The notes beneath the pieces are model-generated. The model saw only the letters and a list, made by a program, of their open reading frames with translations. It was not told the origin of the DNA and did no database searches. Positions 41,401 through 49,455 of a stretch of DNA of 64,000 nucleotides are shown here, one piece after another. The stretch covers positions 424,001 to 488,000 of the forward strand of contig JAMWET010005499.1 in NCBI GenBank assembly GCA_024036415.1. Direction: 5' to 3'. Position 1 is the first letter of the stretch. Every line of letters begins with the position of its first letter. The stretch is from Prochilodus magdalenae (taxonomy: Eukaryota > Chordata > Actinopteri > Characiformes > Prochilodontidae). The position numbers and the translations under genes were made by a program.

Positions 41401-43308
41401 TGACCCTATTTGTCATCGTTTAGCAGAATTCTAGTAAAATCACATCTGGCTGACCTTCTCAATCACTCCACTTCACCCATACATCCTTCCTCTAATCTGA
41501 TACCTTACAAGAGATCCAGTGTCTATGGTGCCTTGTTTTCTTTAAAAGGTGTCATGGTCCAAATAGAAACCAATGCCAGCTAAAACTAATTATTTGCTCA
41601 GTCTTCGGGTTTACAGTTTGATTAAGTGTACTGTGTTTCTCTATTCCGTGTTAATCATATCAGACAGTGGACAGGTGTTCGAGAGCAATAGCATTGTGTA
41701 ATGCACATATTTTACTATTATTAAAGTGCTGTGGAGAAAGCTGTGTACTTTTGAAAACTACTTGAAAGGCTTGTGTCTGTCAAATGTTGGCCGACAGATC
41801 TTAAGGGCATGAACACATTCTGTTGCAGCTCTATACAGAACATGGTACTTTAGTCTGTGGACTTTTTTCACTCACAAGTTTCTCCTGGCTACTTCGACTT
41901 TACTATTCCTTGAGCCAACTGGAAAGTAGGGCCCAGGACAGCGACAGCTGAAGAACCCTTGTCAGGAGCCTACGCTCCAGATGGCGTGAATGCCTTTGAC
42001 CTAAAAGTAAGTCTTTATTTAACCAATTAATTAATAATAATTTCACTGGAGTTACTTTCCATTTCATGTGAGCTAGGGCTAGTTTTCTCTAAGGCAGACT
42101 GACAGCATATGGCACACATAAACATTGTGAAGTGGGAGAAATTAATCTGCATAAGCATGTAGCTTTTTACAGAATTCAGCCTGCCAACTGCAACAACTAA
42201 CTGCTCGCTGTCGTTTGCCAGTGTGTGAACAGAAGAAAGGCACTACTACTATAGCACAGAGTTCCTTGTCTGCGCTGGGACAATCCTCAAAGCCATCCTA
42301 ATGTCCTCCGGGACTTCAAACCTCCCCAACCTGAGTGCAAAAAGGAAAACACAGGTGCAACTGTTTTCTCTTTCTCTCTCTCTTTCTCTGGCAGGACTGG
42401 AACCTCCACGAAGCACGTCCTGCTCGGCCGTCTGGGCTAACCACGGCGGGGGCCACGCCGACACCGTTGCGGTGAAGCTTTGTCAGAATCCTGTTCGGAA
42501 TCCAGCACCTGTTACGAGGACATCTCCATGCTAAACTGCTCCAGTGCTGATGCCAGACCACTGAGGCGCTTCCTCCACAGGGACCAGACTTGCCATTAGA
42601 CAGTCAGCCAAAACAGGAGCCAGACTGACAGCCCAGTATGTTGTGAGGTGGAGATGTTTCCTTGCTTTTCCTTCACCGTCATGTTTCATAATGCACTTAA
42701 GACAGATTGAATAGATGTTACTGAGGAACATATTAGAGGCTTAGTTCATGTACAGAGTAAAAAAGGGCCCTCCATCATTCGCATTGGCCTCTTTAGTCAA
42801 GACCAGGAAAGAGTTAAAACATCCTAAAACCTCTGCAAGCTTGCCTACGGTTTAACACCATCCTTAAATGTTCAACCTTGACTTTATTTCACTAGTCTGA
42901 GAGGAAAGACATTACTAACTGTAGTAGTGAATCTTTGTTTTCAGTAGGAGAAGCTGTGACAAGCTGAGGGGAGCTTAGTAACGGTCTTATAAGACCATAT
43001 TAACTACAGTAACAACAATAACTAATAAAACTACAGGAACAAACGAATAACCCCCCCTCAAAAAGAAAGTAAAATGGAGGACACAAAAGAGACTACCTTT
43101 TCTCAGACCGTAGTGCCATAAAGGTCGTTTATTTGGGTTGCACGGAGGTAAGCGGGTTTAAGGAACGGTCGCCTTCTCGCGAGCTGATAACCGTTAGCAC
43201 AGCAAAGATGCAGGACATGGCTAAAGTCACAAGACACCACACACACAGACTCGCTTCCTCACACCGTGGCCGTTTTACCTTTTCTCGTCTCGTCCCTTGT
43301 TTCTCCAT
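36023..43308 (-). CDS. ttc28: ttc28, tetratricopeptide repeat protein 28, 5' part (coding exons 1-2 joined)
   Basis: The join is 43308..43279 then 36310..36023 on the minus strand, giving the first 106 residues of a much longer protein. Exon 2 holds a start-of-TPR block: the conserved LSKAEFMEKVR entry, then two helical repeats including DPQNCILYSNRSAAHLK and ending ARLLNPKWPK, which I recognise as the N-terminal TPR unit of TTC28. Exon 1 supplies only MEKQGTRREK. Both splice sites are in phase 0, and the join (EK|FSLFG) parallels the mammalian protein, where a short basic N-terminus precedes a PLFG motif. TTC28 is a very large TPR protein with a C-terminal CHAT domain reported at the spindle midzone and midbody. 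The rest of the gene lies beyond the left edge, so intron 2 exceeds 36 kb. The start codon is the first in-frame ATG after an in-frame TAA. Identity of exon 2 is firm; exon 1 is inferred from phase, position and promoter context. Confidence 0.85.
37560..38090. promoter_or_regulatory. Candidate regulatory block in ttc28 intron 1
   Basis: GC-richer than its flanks, with two purine tracts (37830-37855, 37960-37985) around CACACCCCTCCTCCAAAGGA and GGGTAATTACTTCC. Position in the first intron fits an enhancer or alternative promoter. No coding frame is convincing. Confidence 0.25.
38378..38483. repeat. (TA)n microsatellite in ttc28 intron 1
   Basis: About 75 bases of uninterrupted TA (38378-38452), a short unique spacer, then 17 more bases of TA. 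Confidence 0.95.
40180..40800. promoter_or_regulatory. Candidate regulatory block in ttc28 intron 1
   Basis: Repeat-free, higher GC, open in several overlapping frames on both strands but without domains, as seen in conserved non-coding DNA. Contains CCCTGTCGACGCAGAGCAGC and GGCCCAACCTCAGGGCTGC. Confidence 0.25.
43279..43308 (-). CDS. ttc28: ttc28 coding exon 1 (10 codons)
   Basis: ATG at 43308-43306 opens MEKQGTRREK and is followed immediately by a GTAAAA donor (GT at 43278-43277). The exon ends in phase 0, matching the phase-0 acceptor of exon 2. An upstream in-frame TAA leaves this as the first in-frame ATG. It sits at the 3' edge of the CpG-rich block, as expected for a first exon. It is too short for routine gene callers. 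The alternative is that the true first exon lies elsewhere in the 7 kb upstream of exon 2, but no other candidate with a fitting donor was seen. Confidence 0.7.
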
Positions 43309-43496
43309 CCCGTCCTGCTCAGTTTTCCGACAATGACGACTCGAAACTTTCAGCCCATGATAAAGTTTCCGTCCCAAACGACGAAAAAAGCAGACAGGCC
43401 GCGGCGTGAGTTAGCTAGCCAGTTCAAACTTTCAGGCGGTTGGGCTGCTCGAGCCGAGCTGCAGAAAGTAGGGCATGCAGAGCTGTGCAGAAACGC

Positions 43497-43541
43497 TCAG
43501 CAGCTCCTCAGAAAAAAGTTATTCCGGGGAAAGTACGCCAT
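43497..43541 (-). other. Candidate upstream ORF in the ttc28 leader
   Basis: ATG at 43541-43539 opens a 14-residue frame (MAYFPRNNFFLRSC) with a TGA stop at 43499-43497, 189 bases before the proposed ttc28 start. If transcription begins upstream of 43541 it would act as a uORF that limits translation of the main frame. Presence in the mRNA is assumed from the CpG context, not shown. Confidence 0.3.
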
Positions 43542-44099
43542 GTTGTCAAATCCGCTTTTCTCGCGTTTTTTCCTCCTGTAGCGGATTTTTTTCCCTCTCT
43601 CCCTCTCTCGCTCTCTCCCTTTCTCTCTCTCCCGGTAGAGGCGGTTCACAATTGTATGGTTGCAGTGAAGGGCTCAGTTACTATTCATGACATCAGGAGG
43701 GAGTTAGGTTACCTACTGGAGCAGACGTGTGTGGGTTAAGGTCCTCCATCACATCCTACTTCTACCTGCTGACTTCAACAACTACAGTACTGCAGCAAAG
43801 GCCGGAGATAGGTGATGCTTTAAAGGGACGCCCCACCGACTTTTCAGACGGTTCTTCATAATTAAGTAGGTGAAGTGTAAACACTGTCATTTGGAGGGAT
43901 GCCTTGTGGAATGATTCAATTCTAGGAGAGCTTAACCAGTCAGTACTGTTTGTGGTGGTGTTGATGGGAACCAGACGTCTGAAGCTTCTGAACACTACAC
44001 CTTACAGAACCACACAAAATGATTATTGATACACTGATGCCTGAGACTTTGTTTTGCAATAGCTGGCTATAGTAGTCATAGAATACAGGTACATATAGA

Positions 44100-44215
44100 G
44101 GACATGCTGGGGTGACCAGTTAAACCAGCACAGATCAACATGAACCTTCTTAGACCAGCATTGATCATCTTCGATCAGCATTAAATGTATGCTGGTTGTT
44201 TGTTGTTTTAACATA
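44100..44215. repeat. ACCAGCA/TGCTGGT-type dispersed repeat, left part
   Basis: Repeated ACCAGCA, GATCAGCAT and TGCTGGT words in both orientations, the style of the small palindromic MITEs of cyprinid and other teleost genomes. Its partner is at 44955-45195, and the DNA between is a different transposon. Confidence 0.45.
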
Positions 44216-44271
44216 TTTTCATAAAGTAAAAACAATACATTTTATACAGTAATTGTGATTAAATGCATGTT

Positions 44272-44913
44272 AGAAGAATAGTCACACTCAGAAGGAAGTG
44301 TCGGATTGCAATGCTATTGGGAAGAATGATAAACGTTACCAGCAACAATAAATGATGATACATTTTAACTGATATGGGCAATATTTATTGAGCTACACAG
44401 TATTGTCTCTCAGTATGGCGTTGGACCATCATGTTTTCTACTGCAATATGCCAGAAGTTTTGTAATGGAGCTGTAGAGGTTCAGAATGGTGTCCAAAATT
44501 CATCCCATGCAGCTTGAATATTCTGATACAGTTCCTGCAGATTTTGTGGTAGGGGTTGAGTGACACCAGGCCTTCTGGACGTAAAACGTAACAACAAACT
44601 GTTCATGTTGGTGCTGACCACGGTGCCTCCAAATATGGATATGTTGGTCGTCTCCACCCAGACAAAAGCAGGACCCATCCCTGTTACAGCCGTCTGCAAG
44701 TGGTGCTGGCACAGTGAAGATGACTCATAAAGGATTGCAGAATGTCTGCAGACATGGCTGTTGGGTCAGTCAGGTACAGTGATAAGGCCTGTCTTTGCTT
44801 ACGTCACATGCGAGCGTGAAACTTGAATCTTTTACATGTCTCATAATGTCAAAACCTGCCCACTAAGTTCCATTCTGGTTGGCTGATTCCTTTTGGGTGC
44901 AACTATTCTTTTG
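44272..44913 (-). mobile_element. Non-autonomous Tc1/mariner-like element, copy B
   Basis: Terminal repeats AAGAATAGTCACACTC (44274-44289) and GGGTGCAACTATTCTTTTG (44895-44913). Minus-strand reading gives PLPQNLQELYQNIQAAWDEF and, after frame breaks, HDGPTPY followed by a stop: the ending pattern of Tc1-family transposases. No intact catalytic triad remains. It lies between two halves of another repeat (44100-44215 and 44955-45195). Confidence 0.6.
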
Positions 44914-44954
44914 ACGAATCCCAATGACTGAGGCAGAACCCTGATATAAAGACC

Positions 44955-45195
44955 AAATGGACCAGCATGGCTGTGGTTTTGATGGTGGTGTGAGGGTCAC
45001 CAGCTATGGAAGTAGACAAGTTGATCATCCAAAACCAAACCAGAATAAACCAGCTTACACCAGCATTGAAATTAATATGTTGTCTGTTGTAGCTGGTATG
45101 CAAACAGCATGACCAATCACCAAGACCAGAACAGCACTAGTCCAACTTAACCCGGCATAGAATGCATGCTGGTCTGTGCTGTTCAGCAGGGAAAG
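44955..45195. repeat. ACCAGCA/TGCTGGT-type dispersed repeat, right part
   Basis: Contains GGACCAGCATGG, AAACCAGCTTACACCAGCATT, and ends GCATGCTGGTCTGTGCTG, in the same vocabulary as 44100-44215. Probably the other half of one element split by the insertion at 44272-44913. Confidence 0.45.
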
Positions 45196-45300
45196 ATCCC
45201 TGGAATCCCCTGCAACCATCCACGCTCCTATTTTCCCCTGACATTAATCAAATGAGTGAAGCACAAATTGGTAGTGATATTTACAATCAGTTTTTTTCTG

Positions 45301-45306
45301 TTTAAT
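45301..45306 (-). terminator. pla2g3: Possible pla2g3 poly(A) signal (ATTAAA)
   Basis: ATTAAA on the minus strand about 115 bases past the stop codon, in an AT-rich tract. It is the commonest variant signal, but A/T-rich sequence makes chance matches likely. Confidence 0.25.
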
Positions 45307-45421
45307 ATAAATCTATTTAAATAATATGTACAAATATTCACATTCGTGACCAGACTCTTTTTCTTGAACACTAAGTGTATGTTATCATGCATGTTTTAGT
45401 TGCTGCATGTAAGTTCAGTGC

Positions 45422-45668
45422 CTATTGTAGAGCATGTGGTGCTACCATGCCATGGTCCTGGAGTTTTTCACTGGGTGCTCTGTGTTTCTGCAACTTAGAG
45501 TGCATCCTGAGGCACTTTTTGTACAGCCTGAATGACGAGTCTTTCCTCTTGGACCGTTTTGAGTTAAGGCGCTTGATTTTACGCTTAGCGGACACTAGAG
45601 GGCGCCCTCCAGCCACGTCTTTGGTCCAGCGTTGGAGGAGAGGGGCCTTGGCAGAAGATACAGAGCAG
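45422..45668 (-). CDS. pla2g3: pla2g3 exon 7 (basic C-terminal tail and stop)
   Basis: 247 bases; acceptor CCCTTGGTTCCACAG; stop TAG at 45424-45422. One base completes the codon split after exon 6, then the frame reads CSVSSAKAPLLQRWTKDV, a Lys/Arg cluster (KRKIKRLNSKRSKRKDS) and FRLYKKCLRMHSKLQKH. About 82 residues. The cluster could bind heparan sulfate or anionic phospholipid. Length and open frame support a coding exon; the assignment rests on phase, acceptor quality and position. Confidence 0.75.
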
Positions 45669-48600
45669 CTGTGGAACCAAGGGTAAAGAGTGATGTGTTA
45701 CACATGAGTTAGGTGTGATTTTAGAGAATGTCCGGCTTGTAAAATAATTCATAAACTGATAAACATGTAAACAAATAAACATATATCACAGTATTTTTCA
45801 CTGCCCTGATAATAACAATATCCTCTATGCTTTAATTGTTTCTTGCTATCAGCAGTACAAGCTGTTACCATGAGTATGTAGCTTTTCATTTAGTTTAGTT
45901 TTTAATATAGAAATTAGAGATATATAGAACGTTTTTAAAATTAATTTTAATTGTTTATTATAATATCAGCATAAAAATATTAGACTATTATTAGATTATT
46001 AGACTGTAGCATTTAAACAATAGTTTTAATTAAAGGAAAAAAGACCATACAGTATGATATAGCATCTCATAATTATGACTTTCTATCTCATAACTATGAC
46101 TTGATTTGTTTTTAATAAAGCAATTATAGATATATAGAAAGTTTTTTTAACTTAATTTGAATAGTTTATTATAATATCAGCATCAACATTATAAGACTAT
46201 TATTAGATTTTTAGACTGTAACATTTAGGCAATAGTTTTAATTTAAGAATGAAAAGGCCATACAGTATCTCATAACTATGACTTACAATCTCATAAATAT
46301 GACTTACTATCTCCTAATTATGACCTACTTTCTTACAAATATGACTTATTATATGGCCTTTATTTGGCAGAAATAAGCTTTCATATCGTCGCTGTCCAAT
46401 GAAAAACATGTATCGATTTTTCTTTTCATGTATCATTTGAGTCTGATTTCATTAACTTACATAAGAATTAAATTGGGTTTTGGCCTCTCCTGTAAAGTGC
46501 TATTTTGAAGATATTTGTTTTCCTTTGGACAGCGACAATATTCAACCTCTGTCTGTAATGCTCAGTTATAGCTCCTAAGTCTTTACAACCCGCCTCCTAT
46601 AGAGCCCAGTGTGCAGTCTTCTAGGTTTGCTAATGCTAACTTTATTGGTGCACCCTTATGAGTGGTAGAAGAGTCGAGTTTGATTATAAGCGGTATCGTG
46701 GTCAGGGGATTAAACACAACACAGAAGGAACCACTGTCAACAATCAGTTATGTTAATGATGGCAGTTCCAATTTCTGTTTGGTCCTGTCCAGTATAAATC
46801 TACATATGGAATATACATATAACATATATACATACAATATACAATATAACATGGAATGTACCTTTCATCAGTGCAGTTCAGAGGCAGAATGAAACAGAAC
46901 TGGGACACAAAGTCCAGCAGCAAGGAGTGAACCTCATCAACCTTGTCCTGTCTGGCAAACTCTTTGGCAAGCCTGTGACGCAAACAGCACACTGTAGTTC
47001 ATTCTGTATCTGGCTGTCCATGTGTTCAGTTCTTGTGAGCAGAGTGTAGAATGTGAGGCTACCTGGCCGTACAGTTGCAGTGGTACAAAATGGTGAATTC
47101 AGTGTTGCGCAGGCCAAATTTCTCCTGCATTGCTGGTATCTGATGGTGACAGGAATCCAGGTCCTTGTAACTCTCACATGCTTGCAGTTTACCTGTGAAG
47201 CACAAAGTGGCATTAACAACCTTTTTCTTGAAGATATTTTGACAGTGCAAGCGGAAAAGGGCTGAAATAGCATGTTTAATATCCAGAAGAAGAATCATTA
47301 TACCTTTCTCTCTAGTGCGCAGATCAGGCTGGAACTGTGTCTTCGGTGAATCTGTTGTTTGTGTTGGTGGTGATTGTGCTGTTTTTGTCTGTGGTAAAAC
47401 TGTTGTTGATCTCACTGGTGAATCTTTTGTTGGTGTCTGTGGTGAATCTGTCTTTTGTGTATGTGGTAGGTCTGTCCTTTGTGTCTGTGGTGAGTCGCTT
47501 GCAGGTGTCTGTGGTGCATCTGTCCTTTGTGTGTGAGGTGAGTTTGTCCTTTGTGTCTGTGGTAAGTCCGTCCTTTGTGTCGCTGGTGAGTCTGTACTGG
47601 ATGCCATCAGTGCACCAGACACTGTCGACTGTTCTCCACTGGCTTTCCTGGCATCTTCGGTGAGCATTGTAGAGAACACTGCTGAGCCAGTAGTGAATGA
47701 GCGGTTTCCAGCAGAGACTGTGTGATAAATAGTTAGACCCTGCATGTTTTCTTCTGACTCAGGGTTTGTGGAATTGTAATATATTGCATCCTTCACCAAA
47801 GCGTATTTTGTCAGCTGATGGAATTTACACCTGTTGAAGAGAGTCATGAGGTCATTCAGCTGTACATACTTTAGAAATGGTAGAACCACATTCATTTGCC
47901 ATAGTTGTGTTTAGTTACTGGACTTTTGCACTACTCTATGGGCCTTTAACTTAGATAAATATTTAAAAGCATTTTAAGGCATAAATGTAATTTCTGAGCT
48001 TTAAGAATAACTGATGCTACAGAAAACATCCTCGTTTAATTGTATGTTTAACAGGATCACTTACATCCCCCACCAGGTCCTTTCCCCACACTCCATTCTC
48101 TGTGAGAATTCAAAGCAACGCATCTTGAGGACATTAAAGTAGCCATAGCCTACCATATTGGACATGGTGTTGTTGACCTTATGGAGACAGCTGCGGAACC
48201 TGAATCAATAGCACAGAGACGGATTACATTTAGATAACATGATAGCACGCTACTCAGCGTAGCGGGCTATGGTAATATGACACGCCTGTGAAGTAAGCTA
48301 ACACACAACCATGTTTTGTCTTATGTTACAGGAAGCTATGTAATGAATGAATGCTGTTAGCAAGTCTAAGCCTAGTTGCAGGAACATGAAACTGGCAGTA
48401 TTAATAAAGTTAAACTTACTTGGTATCACAGTCGCAGTGTGACAAGGTGAAGATGTTGGTGTTGAAGACTCCAAAGTTGAACCCAAAAGACTCAATGATG
48501 TCCTTACAGTGGTCATGCTCCCTACAGCACTTATCAGTCTCCTCAAACATACCTATTACATGGCATGAGAGAACAGCTGAAACATCAAGGTCCTCACTGA

Positions 48601-49242
48601 CCACTAAGATAAGCAGGGTTATGGGCTTCTATATAATGCTAATAGCACAATCAACATGTTCTGCTGACCTAGGTCGGAAAAGTTGAGGGCCTTGTTTCCG
48701 GCACCGCACCACAGAGTTCCTGGAATCATCCATGCTCTCTTTGAGCGCCTTAGCTTGGGCCCAGAACTTTCTCCACTGTCCTGCCCTATGGATGCTGCAT
48801 TGCGGTCAACGCTCTCCAGGTCTCTGCTCCTGCGCACAGACGTCCTCAGTCCTGCCAAACGGTCCACAGCCACACAGGGGCCAATGGGTTCGACCAGCTC
48901 ACTGATGTTAAAGCGTCTGTCTGGAGTCTCTGAAAACAGTCTGCCTCCAGCCTCCCAGCACTTTGACATGTAACTGTCGGTAACAGCTTGGTTGTTGCTT
49001 GTAATACAGTCCACCAGACTGTTCTCTCTGCTCCAGATGCTGTCAAATAGGACAAGAGATCTCTCGTTGGCCTGCTCGGTTCGGTGAAGGAACATGTAAT
49101 GTGTTTGGCCATAGGAGACTGATTTAGTCCAGAAGCAGAAAGAGCTGCTTCCAGTAAATGTCCAAAAATGATCAGCGGCGGAAAAATCTGGGAAAAATGA
49201 AAGTAGGGACAGTACAACCAGAAAACGGCTGCGAGCGTTCAT
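45422..49242 (-). CDS. pla2g3: pla2g3, secreted group III phospholipase A2, complete (7 exons)
   Basis: Join on minus: 49242..48669, 48552..48420, 48199..48065, 47830..47304, 47192..47063, 46972..46862, 45668..45422; 1857 bases, 618 residues. It hydrolyses the sn-2 ester of phospholipids with calcium, outside the cell or in the secretory path. Residues 1-22 are a signal peptide. An N-terminal extension ends in a basic RRSKR site (165-169), a likely proprotein cleavage point just before the catalytic core. The core has the calcium-loop WCGAGN (178-183), the CCREHDHC motif with the His204-Asp205 dyad, LSHCDCDTKF (229-237) and a Cys-rich end (CFEF, CGERTWWGM). Residues 282-456 contain a long Ser/Thr/Pro repeat linker, followed by a second Cys-rich unit (exons 5-6) and a Lys/Arg-rich tail (exon 7). 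All junction phases agree. An in-frame ATG 19 codons upstream (49299) is possible, but the chosen start gives the better signal peptide. Confidence 0.9.
45893..46340. repeat. Tandem duplication of about 210 bp plus TCATAAxTATGACTT array
   Basis: 45893-46095 and 46107-46290 are diverged direct copies: both contain GTTTATTATAATATCAGCAT, GACTATTATTAGATT and CCATACAGTAT. Each ends in CTCATAA(T/C)TATGACTT units, which continue as four or five 20-base steps to 46340. Very AT-rich. It lies in pla2g3 intron 6. Confidence 0.7.
46862..46972 (-). CDS. pla2g3: pla2g3 exon 6 (C-terminal domain)
   Basis: 111 bases; acceptor TTTGCGTCACAG, donor GATGAAAG|GTACATT. It encodes LAKEFARQDKVDEVHSLL, then DFVSQFCFILPLNCTDE. 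Reading past the donor adds 36 low-complexity Tyr/Ile-rich codons from an AT-rich tract, which I reject because exon 7 continues in perfect phase. Confidence 0.8.
47063..47192 (-). CDS. pla2g3: pla2g3 exon 5 (C-terminal Cys-rich unit, first part)
   Basis: 130 bases; acceptor TTGTGCTTCACAG, donor GGCCAG|GTAGCC. It encodes KLQACESYKDLDSCHHQIP, then EKFGLRN and LYHCNCTAR. The CESY...LDSCHHQI...FGL...HCNCT pattern echoes the core's own Cys pattern and is the usual C-terminal region of vertebrate PLA2G3. An N-glycosylation sequon (NCT) is present. Confidence 0.87.
47304..47830 (-). CDS. pla2g3: pla2g3 exon 4 (Ser/Thr/Pro repeat linker)
   Basis: 527 bases; acceptor TTCAACAG, donor AGAAAG|GTATAATG. 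The first 30 codons (CKFHQLTKYALVKDAIYYN) still resemble the family. The middle is low-complexity: about nine imperfect 9-residue units of the type TDSPQTQRT, matching a 27-base DNA periodicity between about 47350 and 47600. These are rich in Ser, Thr, Pro and Gln and are plausible O-glycosylation targets. The frame is fully open through the repeats, which supports real coding use. Confidence 0.85.
48065..48199 (-). CDS. pla2g3: pla2g3 exon 3 (end of catalytic core)
   Basis: 135 bases; acceptor TTGATTCAG, donor GGGGAT|GTAAGTG. It encodes KFRSCLHKVNN, then a YGYFNVLKMRCFEF segment and CGERTWWGM, the closing disulfide-rich part of the group III core. No initiator Met-to-stop frame longer than 60 codons exists here, so the exon was found by translation in phase. 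Confidence 0.88.
48420..48552 (-). CDS. pla2g3: pla2g3 exon 2 (catalytic His-Asp)
   Basis: 133 bases. Acceptor GTAATAG, donor ACCAA|GTAAG. It encodes MFEETDKCCREHDHCKD with the catalytic His204 and its Asp205 partner, then a Phe/Asn-rich segment and LSHCDCDT. Every residue expected for an active group III enzyme in this exon is present. Confidence 0.92.
48669..49242 (-). CDS. pla2g3: pla2g3 exon 1 (signal peptide, N-terminal domain, start of catalytic core)
   Basis: 574 bases, residues 1-191 plus one base. It encodes the hydrophobic leader (LVVLSLLSF), an N-terminal domain with paired cysteines, a NIS N-glycosylation sequon (112-114), the RRSKR basic site, and the WMIPGTLWCGAGN calcium loop. 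The donor is CTAG|GTCAGC. The frame reads on into the intron (QQNMLIV), which is not coding because exon 2 resumes the family motif in phase. Confidence 0.9.
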
Positions 49243-49447
49243 TTTATTGGTTAAATCCAAAAAAAGAAACCTGCAATGCACAAAACTGAAATTCTTCACA
49301 GTGAAAATGCTGCTGTGTTGAGCTTTTCACCTCAGAAAGTTTTGGAAAAAGCTAACTGAATGCATGAAAAACCTGAGGCATTGCATTGCAATCAAATCTG
49401 ACAAACACCCTTGTTCTGCTATGTGGCAGAGCAGTCCACCCTGGGCT

Positions 49448-49455
49448 CTTTTATA
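49448..49455 (-). promoter_or_regulatory. pla2g3: TATA box upstream of pla2g3
   Basis: TATAAAAG on the minus strand, about 205 bases before the chosen start codon. Transcription would begin near 49420, leaving a leader of roughly 180 bases with several upstream ATGs. Consistent with a regulated, tissue-restricted secreted enzyme gene. Motif seen; use inferred. Confidence 0.45.

Larger units (their letters stand above)
36311..43278 (-). other. ttc28: ttc28 intron 1
   Basis: About 7 kb between coding exons 1 and 2. The left 1.3 kb (36490-37550) is AT-rich with no recognisable element. A GC-richer block with purine tracts occupies 37560-38090, a long (TA)n lies at 38378-38452, and another repeat-poor, less AT-rich block covers about 40180-40800. 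41000-42240 holds nothing recognised. 42240-42640 is moderately GC-rich with a CT tract. Open frames in this interval are short, appear in several frames at once and have no recognisable domains. Confidence 0.6.
43130..43660 (-). promoter_or_regulatory. ttc28: CpG-rich ttc28 promoter and 5' UTR region
   Basis: A local block with many CpG dinucleotides (clusters near 43180, 43270, 43330, 43375-43410, 43450 and 43560) in otherwise CpG-poor AT-rich DNA. It contains ttc28 exon 1 and most likely its transcription start. A polypurine/polypyrimidine tract (CT-rich on plus, 43590-43632) lies at the upstream side. No TATA box was seen, as usual for CpG promoters. A GTAAG donor-like site on the plus strand at 43148 leaves room for divergent transcription, but no plus-strand gene could be supported. 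Confidence 0.55.

Noticed and set aside
43440..43739. Plus-strand ORF in the CpG-rich block
   Set aside because: Runs through a CT-rich tract, no recognisable domain; opposite to the supported ttc28 exon. Divergent transcript not excluded.
46753..46861. Read-through end of pla2g3 after exon 6 (Tyr/Ile-rich)
   Set aside because: It comes from an AT-rich TATA-like tract, and a GT donor leads in correct phase to a credible exon 7.
47315..47663. Plus-strand Val/Ser-Cys-Gly repeat ORFs opposite pla2g3
   Set aside because: Shadows of the 27-base coding repeat in exon 4 on the other strand.
48683..48973. Plus-strand ORF over pla2g3 exon 1
   Set aside because: Antisense shadow of the real coding exon.
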